From Bacteroidota bacterium (GTDB lineage Bacteria > Bacteroidota > Bacteroidia > NS11-12g > UBA955), in NCBI GenBank assembly GCA_030836345.1, contig JAURQA010000226.1, positions 1 through 10,128 of the forward strand: 10,128 nucleotides of DNA. The letters are read 5' to 3'. Numbering within the stretch: position 1 is the stretch's first letter; each line of letters begins with the position of its first letter. Made by a program: the position numbers and the translations under genes. This document shows, in pieces, positions 6,687-10,128 of this stretch. Under the pieces are notes generated by a model. That model saw only the letters and a program-made list of their open reading frames with translations, was not told where the DNA came from and did no database searches.

Positions 6687-7778
6687 ATGAAGGCATTTAA
6701 GAATTTAGGATTGCGTTTGGCCTTTGGAGTAGCTTTATTTTTCCTGCTCAATGGCTTGTACTCGGCATATTTTTTCAAATCTGATATAGAAAAATATGCT
6801 CCAATAAGACCTGAAATCATTGAGAATTTTAAAAATGGCGACATCGTTTATATGGGAGAAAGCAGCAATACTAGCTTTAATCCTTGGACGGATACCATGA
6901 GCGAGAGTATCGGCGATTTTTTACAGCTTTATTTACCAAATAAAAAGGTAAGTCAGATATCTCATGAAAGTTTCCACTTGGGTTTATTTAAGGATATGCT
7001 GCAACTCTGGAAACCCGGTAAAGAAGAGCAAACCATTGTCATTACATTAAATATGCGCACGTTTGGGCCTTCTGCAATATATAGTGGAACAGAGGCTCGA
7101 AACCAGCAAGAAGCCTTGTTCTATAGCATGCGATTTCCTTTACTAACACGGATTTTTCTTTCCCTACATTTTTATGATAACAGAGGCGATTTGGAAAGAA
7201 CCCGCCTAAAGTTTAAACATTGGAGAACCGAAAAGCCCTCTGTATTGAAACGGTTGGGTGAGGTTAATGCCGATTTGGAAGGCGCTCCTGAAAAACTAAG
7301 GCAAATGGCAGATGCGTATGTGAAAGAGCTCATGTTTAGCATTGACGAATCAAATCCCCGACTAAAAGACTTGAAGGGAATCATTGATTTTGGTAAACGA
7401 AATAAGGTAAACGTGGTTTTTCATGTTTTACCAGAAAACAGAGATTATGCGCAAGGACTTATTGGAGATGAGTTGCTCAAGCAAATGGATGATAATGTGA
7501 CCTTTCTGGTAGATTTCCTCCAAAAAAATGAGGCGAAGTATGTAAACAACTATCGCATATCGAACTTTAGAGATTACACGGATCAGTTCTACCCCACGGA
7601 GCATGTAAATGTGCGAATGAGGCATGGTATTGCCTATAAAATATCAAGGTTCTTTGAATCTAAAATACCGGAATATTCCATCCCTTTTAAAGCAAATAAT
7701 TATCCCAATTGGAGCATACAACAACCCATGGCAGATACTATGGTGGCCGCATTTGGCTTAGGACTGCATTTGAAATAA
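6687..7778 (+). CDS. SGNH/GDSL-like membrane-anchored partner of the MBOAT acyltransferase (AlgJ/AlgX/DltD-like)
   Basis: This is a 363-residue protein with an uncleaved N-terminal anchor (about 9-29, LRLAFGVALFFLLNGLYSAYF) and the rest predicted in the periplasm. GDIVYMGESSN (51-61) resembles SGNH block I, with S59 as the nucleophile candidate. LNMR (121-124) sits where the block III Asn is expected (N122). PTEHVN (303-308) supplies the block V His (H306), with D296 or D299 as possible acid. Residues 130-250 are mostly helical and less typical. The ATG is 3 bases after the MBOAT stop, so the two are almost certainly co-transcribed. By analogy with AlgI-AlgJ/X, PatA-PatB and DltB-DltD, it should finish transfer of the acyl group to an extracytoplasmic glycan. 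Catalytic residues are assigned by eye; a non-catalytic or acyl-relay role is possible. Confidence 0.75.
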   Translation: MKAFKNLGLRLAFGVALFFLLNGLYSAYFFKSDIEKYAPIRPEIIENFKNGDIVYMGESSNTSFNPWTDTMSESIGDFLQLYLPNKKVSQISHESFHLGLFKDMLQLWKPGKEEQTIVITLNMRTFGPSAIYSGTEARNQQEALFYSMRFPLLTRIFLSLHFYDNRGDLERTRLKFKHWRTEKPSVLKRLGEVNADLEGAPEKLRQMADAYVKELMFSIDESNPRLKDLKGIIDFGKRNKVNVVFHVLPENRDYAQGLIGDELLKQMDDNVTFLVDFLQKNEAKYVNNYRISNFRDYTDQFYPTEHVNVRMRHGIAYKISRFFESKIPEYSIPFKANNYPNWSIQQPMADTMVAAFGLGLHLK

Positions 7779-7800
7779 AACTATGCTGTAAAAGTTAAAT

Positions 7801-7817
7801 CCTATGGAATCGATAGG
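7801..7817. terminator. Weak hairpin between convergent genes
   Basis: CCTAT and ATAGG form a 5-bp stem with a 7-base loop in the 56-base gap between the convergent SGNH and GtrA genes. Read on the minus strand it is followed by ATTTAACTTTT, a poor U-tract; on the plus strand there is a Cys/Thr-like CT-rich run instead of Ts. It may help stop transcription from the minus-strand operon, but it is below the usual quality for an intrinsic terminator. Confidence 0.2.
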
Positions 7818-7834
7818 TCCTCTTGCTCTTTGAG

Positions 7835-8293
7835 TTAATCTTCTTTAAAAATCCATAATTTTTGGCCTAAAAAATTAACCACCATACCGACCATAGTTGC
7901 CAGAATTACAGCAGCAAATTTATGCGATTTAAAGGAGGTAAGGATTGTGCTATTTCCGAGTTCTATGTTCTCAAAAAATATATTTATGTTGGATTCTGGG
8001 ATGGTAAATAAGAAGAATTCGTTTGAACCCACATTTAGAGCACCAGAGATAATATACAGGAGCATATACCTAGCAAAACGCCCTTTATCCTTATCGGTTT
8101 GACCCCAGGTCCATTTGGTGTTTAGGTAGTAATTAAAAAGGGTAGCCGAAATAACGCTGAGTGCTTTTGAGATGTATGTAGGAAAACCAAAACACTCGGA
8201 AAGTAAATAATAAAGGGTTAAGTCCACTGCAAAAGACAAGCCGCCAACAATACCAAACTTGGTCAATTGAATATATGTATCTCTTGAAATCAT
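7835..8293 (-). CDS. GtrA-family membrane protein
   Basis: This 152-residue protein has four predicted membrane helices (about 12-32, 38-58, 76-96, 126-146), the GtrA layout (PF04138). Family landmarks are FGIVGGLSFAVDLTLYYLL (13-31), NYYLNTKWTW (54-63) after helix 2, and the matching NFLGQKLWIF (140-149) after helix 4, reflecting an internal duplication. GtrA proteins are thought to help move undecaprenyl-phosphate-linked sugars across the inner membrane for glycan or O-antigen decoration. The loop between helices 3 and 4 (about 97-124) is longer than I would expect. Its ATG overlaps the LD-carboxypeptidase stop by 4 bases (ATGA), so it is the last gene of a coupled operon. No glycosyltransferase partner is in the window. 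Confidence 0.9.
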   Translation of the reverse strand: MISRDTYIQLTKFGIVGGLSFAVDLTLYYLLSECFGFPTYISKALSVISATLFNYYLNTKWTWGQTDKDKGRFARYMLLYIISGALNVGSNEFFLFTIPESNINIFFENIELGNSTILTSFKSHKFAAVILATMVGMVVNFLGQKLWIFKED

Positions 8294-9183
8294 CCTAGAT
8301 TCTGAGTGAATATTCCATTTTCAAATGTACATATACTTCCCATAGAAATGGGAAAATTTTTAGTGGCATGCCCAGCAGGGAAATTAAAGATGATTGGAAA
8401 GCCGTAAGGCTTACAAATATCTAAGATAATTTCTTTAGCATCCCGTCCAAATTTTACTTCATTATCCTTCATTTTACTCATTCCACCAACGATTAATGCA
8501 GTGATAGATTTAAAAAGTTGAGCGCGGTCTAAGGTTTGCATTATGCGATCAAAATGATAGAGATATTCATCAATCTCTTCAATAAACAAGACGTTGTTTT
8601 TTGTGTTTGGTTGCTCGGGTGTTCCTACAGATGCTGCTATTAACGATAGATTCCCTCCAATGACTTTCCCCTGAAACGGCTTGATGTTTACACTATCACA
8701 TTTGCTTAAATCTACAGATATTTCTCCTTGAAATAAGGCTTTTTCTAATCGCTTAAAGTTGTGGCTTGTTTGCGTATTGGTGGCAAAGGCATTTAAAGCC
8801 ATGGGGCCATGTAAACTTGGAATATTATGACTACTTAAAGCCAGATGAAGGGTGGTTATATCTGAATAGCCTACAAGCCATTTAGGATTACTCTTAAATA
8901 AATTTTTGGGGAAGTGCTTTAGCATTCGAATACTCCCATATCCTCCCCTTGCGCAAAAAATGGCTTTCACTTTTGGATTTTGCCACATGTCTATAAAATC
9001 TTTTGCCCGGTTTTCATCTGTTCCAGCAAAATGATGATAGGAGTCATGAAGGTGCGTCCCCTCTATAACCGCTAAACCCCACTCTTGCATTAGTGCCTTA
9101 AAAGGGACTAGCTCCTCTTTACTTACTGGCTTAGCTGTTGCTACAAGGCCAATGCAATCGCCTCTATTTAATAGTTTTGGCAT
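8290..9183 (-). CDS. ldcA: LD-carboxypeptidase, peptidase family S66 (muramoyltetrapeptide carboxypeptidase)
   Basis: The 297-residue product matches the LdcA family in length and motifs. Numbering includes the preceding GTG-encoded residue, so subtract one if ATG 9183 is the start. ARGGYGS is at 79-85; GYSDIT (106-111) contains the nucleophile S108; LFIEEIDEYLYHFDR (200-214) contains the catalytic Glu (E203); and PAGHATKN (270-277) contains the catalytic His (H273). It removes the terminal D-Ala from murein tetrapeptides (L,D bond) during cytoplasmic recycling; there is no signal peptide. ATG 9183 overlaps the upstream lipoprotein stop (TGATG), making it the more natural start than GTG 9186. 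The gene sits between a lipoprotein and a GtrA gene, both overlapping it, in an envelope-related operon. Activity on other L,D-linked peptides or microcin-type substrates cannot be excluded. Confidence 0.93.
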   Translation of the reverse strand: MPKLLNRGDCIGLVATAKPVSKEELVPFKALMQEWGLAVIEGTHLHDSYHHFAGTDENRAKDFIDMWQNPKVKAIFCARGGYGSIRMLKHFPKNLFKSNPKWLVGYSDITTLHLALSSHNIPSLHGPMALNAFATNTQTSHNFKRLEKALFQGEISVDLSKCDSVNIKPFQGKVIGGNLSLIAASVGTPEQPNTKNNVLFIEEIDEYLYHFDRIMQTLDRAQLFKSITALIVGGMSKMKDNEVKFGRDAKEIILDICKPYGFPIIFNFPAGHATKNFPISMGSICTFENGIFTQNLG

Positions 9184-9773
9184 CACTTTATGGAATATAA
9201 AAGCTGAATATTTTCACGCCTAGACATATCTTTTCCCATCTGTTGCCTCCACACTTCTATGAATGGGGCTTGATAGGCATGCTTGTTTTCTTTTAGGAAT
9301 AGTTGAAGCGCCTGATGGCTACTCAATGCTGTACCTGCAGTTTTCCCAGTTTTAGCGCTGTAGTACTGTCCTTCTGCTAGCTCATAGATTTCATTCTCAA
9401 TGAACCCTTTGGAGCTACTTACAGGCAAACCTGCAAAATATTCCAAACTGTCTTCCCCTGGTTCTTCCAACATGATAAGGTGTACTGGACCCAATAATTG
9501 AGATTTGTTTTCGTTTAACCGGCGCATGATTGAGCCTAAAAAACCAAAATGCGCTTGGCGCTTGGTATGAAATGAAGCGTAGGTGGTTTTAATCTTTTGT
9601 CCCACTAATAGCATTTTTCCTTTTTTCTTTGTTCTTACAAGAAGACTATCTGTTCCTCCCAAAAGCTCTGGCAACTCAGATTCTACTTCCTTATGCTCTT
9701 GTACCTGCTCATTTCTATTGCCCCCACAGGCAAAAACAAATAAGGTACAAAAAACATATCCTCGCATTTTCAT
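9183..9773 (-). CDS. Lipoprotein with GyrI-like (effector-binding) domain
   Basis: This is a 196-residue protein. MKMRGYVFCTLFVFACGGN is a lipoprotein signal peptide, with a V-F-A-C lipobox placing the lipidated Cys at 16. An acidic linker (about 21-42) follows, then a domain (about 43-180) whose order of segments resembles GyrI-like/AraC effector-binding folds: VGQKIKTTYASF (57-68), GPVHLIMLEEPGEDSLEYFAGLPV (95-118, split by acidic residues), YELAEGQYYSAKTGKTAG (130-147), and APFIEVW (169-175), matching the family's 'p.iEvY' strand with E173. Such domains bind small hydrophobic or cationic ligands. The assignment rests on pattern memory and is moderate. It is first in an overlapping operon with LdcA and GtrA genes, which suggests an envelope role. 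ATG 9773 is chosen; ATG 9767 would shorten the signal peptide. Confidence 0.75.
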   Translation of the reverse strand: MKMRGYVFCTLFVFACGGNRNEQVQEHKEVESELPELLGGTDSLLVRTKKKGKMLLVGQKIKTTYASFHTKRQAHFGFLGSIMRRLNENKSQLLGPVHLIMLEEPGEDSLEYFAGLPVSSSKGFIENEIYELAEGQYYSAKTGKTAGTALSSHQALQLFLKENKHAYQAPFIEVWRQQMGKDMSRRENIQLLYSIK

Positions 9774-9777
9774 TATA

Positions 9778-9785
9778 CAAACCTA
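9778..9785 (-). promoter_or_regulatory. Bacteroidota -7 element (TAGGTTTG) for the lipoprotein-ldcA-gtrA operon
   Basis: On the minus strand TAGGTTTG fits TAnnTTTG exactly and is followed by only TATA before the ATG at 9773. The transcript would therefore begin at or next to the start codon. No TTG lies at the usual -33 distance, which weakens the call. Confidence 0.45.
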
Positions 9786-9851
9786 AGCAGTTTTATCTAA
9801 TGTCTCAGCTTAAAATTTGCCAAAAGGTCTGACAAGAAAATCCTCACTAAC

Positions 9852-9944
9852 ATGAAATGCAAAACCTGCTTTAAACGCAAAATGGACGCTCATAATAAGG
9901 CAAGATCAATGGAGATAGATGAGAGCAGAAGACAGGAGGGATGA
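9852..9944 (+). CDS. Possible 30-residue microprotein with a CxxC motif
   Basis: ATG 9852 opens a 30-codon frame that begins MKCKTCFKRK and continues with a polar, highly charged, cysteine-free remainder ending in QEG. C3 and C6 form a CxxC motif in a strongly basic N-terminus. The TGA stop (9942-9944) lies inside the left arm of the terminator stem, so frame and terminator appear to belong to one short transcript. A TAAAATTTG sequence upstream (9811-9819), one base longer than the -7 consensus, could drive it. There is no clear Shine-Dalgarno sequence, as is usual here. I do not recognise the protein. It could be a chance frame inside a small RNA. No function is proposed. Confidence 0.3.
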   Translation: MKCKTCFKRKMDAHNKARSMEIDESRRQEG

Positions 9945-9967
9945 ACATTGCTGTTCATCCCTTTTCT
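9937..9967 (+). terminator. Strong intrinsic terminator, plus strand
   Basis: GGGATGAACA (9938-9947), loop TTGC, and TGTTCATCCC (9952-9961) form a perfect 10-bp stem, extended by A9937-T9962. TTTTCT follows, then a second T-run (TATTTTTTTAT) about ten bases on. On the minus strand no T-run follows, so it acts for plus-strand transcription. No ordinary gene precedes it in that direction within the window; the nearest plus-strand gene ends at 7778, on the other side of a minus-strand operon. Confidence 0.85.
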
Positions 9968-10046
9968 ATGTATTTTTTTATGTATATCCGGCGCTTGTTC
10001 TCTGAGTGGGGGCTAAATAAGATTTTTTATAGCTCTGTATCCATTG

Positions 10047-10054
10047 TATTTTTG
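10047..10054 (+). promoter_or_regulatory. Candidate -7 element (TATTTTTG)
   Basis: TATTTTTG fits TAnnTTTG and lies 56 bases before ATG 10111. No TTG is present at the usual -33 distance, and T-rich DNA produces such matches by chance, so support is weak. Confidence 0.25.
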
Positions 10055-10090
10055 AAATCCTAGTAAATACCTTTCTATAAGGTCTATTAT

Positions 10091-10104
10091 TTAGATACAT
10101 CTAA
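10091..10104. repeat. Short inverted repeat (TTAGAT-AC-ATCTAA)
   Basis: Perfect 6-base arms are separated by 2 bases. The spacer is too short for an RNA hairpin loop, so a DNA operator is more plausible. It lies between the candidate -7 element and the possible start at 10111, ending 6 bases before the ATG. It may also be chance in AT-rich DNA. Confidence 0.25.
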
Positions 10105-10110
10105 GAAAAA

Positions 10111-10128
10111 ATGCCCAAAAGCACCAAA
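10111..10128 (+). CDS. Possible start of a gene running off the right edge
   Basis: ATG 10111 follows the purine-rich AAGAAAAA, a context often seen before Bacteroidota starts, and gives MPKSTK to the window edge. Six codons are too few to identify a product or to be sure it is a gene. Confidence 0.3.

Larger units (their letters stand above)
9774..10128. other. Intergenic region with no long gene
   Basis: This 355-base stretch has no reading frame of ordinary gene length on either strand. It holds the lipoprotein promoter at its left end, a possible short plus-strand transcript ending in a strong terminator (9937-9967), an AT-rich segment (9966-10110) containing one promoter-like TATTTTTG, and a possible gene start at 10111. 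I saw no tRNA cloverleaf, att site or direct repeats in it. Confidence 0.6.

Noticed and set aside
9184..9186. GTG 9186 as start of the LD-carboxypeptidase
   Set aside because: ATG 9183 follows at once and overlaps the upstream stop as TGATG, the simpler coupled start.
9800..9832. 10-codon frame MSQLKICQKV upstream of the 30-codon frame
   Set aside because: It is too short and has no supporting context; it overlaps the possible promoter of the downstream frame.
9966..10110. tRNA, riboswitch or attachment site in the AT-rich segment
   Set aside because: No cloverleaf arms, no known aptamer core and no repeat pair were visible by eye.

Overview
The window looks like a stretch of a Bacteroidota chromosome, probably Flavobacteriales. 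The signs are: start-proximal motifs of the Bacteroidota housekeeping type (TAnnTTTG) with almost no Shine-Dalgarno sequences; an ECF sigma gene followed by a membrane-anchored partner of the kind common in this phylum; a large secreted protein of the type-IX-secretion style; and a carboxyltransferase that closely resembles, from memory, flavobacterial acyl-CoA carboxylase beta subunits. No mobile element, CRISPR array, rRNA or tRNA was seen.

Left part, minus strand (about 3460 to 1 and beyond): a three-gene unit of an ECF sigma factor, a single-pass membrane protein with an anti-sigma-like N-terminus and a beta-barrel-like C-terminal domain, and a secreted beta-propeller protein that runs off the left edge. 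The last two genes overlap by ATGA. A possible ECF-type promoter lies directly upstream of the sigma gene, which suggests autoregulation. The likely logic is envelope-responsive control of a surface or secreted protein.

Middle, plus strand (3567 to 7778): a biotin-dependent acyl-CoA carboxylase carboxyltransferase subunit (methylcrotonyl-CoA carboxylase beta type), then an MBOAT membrane O-acyltransferase and, 3 bases later, an SGNH-like membrane-anchored protein. The last two form a recognisable pair of the AlgI/AlgJ-X, DltB/DltD and PatA/PatB type, expected to move acyl groups across the inner membrane onto an extracytoplasmic glycan. The MBOAT gene has its own TATATTTG element only 5 bases before its GTG start.

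Right part, minus strand (9785 to 7835): a three-gene overlapping operon of a small lipoprotein with a GyrI-like fold, an LD-carboxypeptidase (LdcA type), and a GtrA-family membrane protein. All three concern the envelope or its glycans.

Far right (9786 to 10128): mostly non-coding on present evidence, but it holds a near-perfect intrinsic terminator on the plus strand. A 30-codon reading frame (MKCKTCFKRK...) ends inside its stem, so a short transcript or microprotein gene is plausible. A further plus-strand gene may begin at 10111.

The most notable cross-cutting observation is that three transcription units (3616, 5277, 9773), and possibly also the sigma gene (3429), have promoter-like elements ending only 4-6 bases before the start codon. 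This predicts leaderless or nearly leaderless mRNAs. All promoter calls are by eye and untested.
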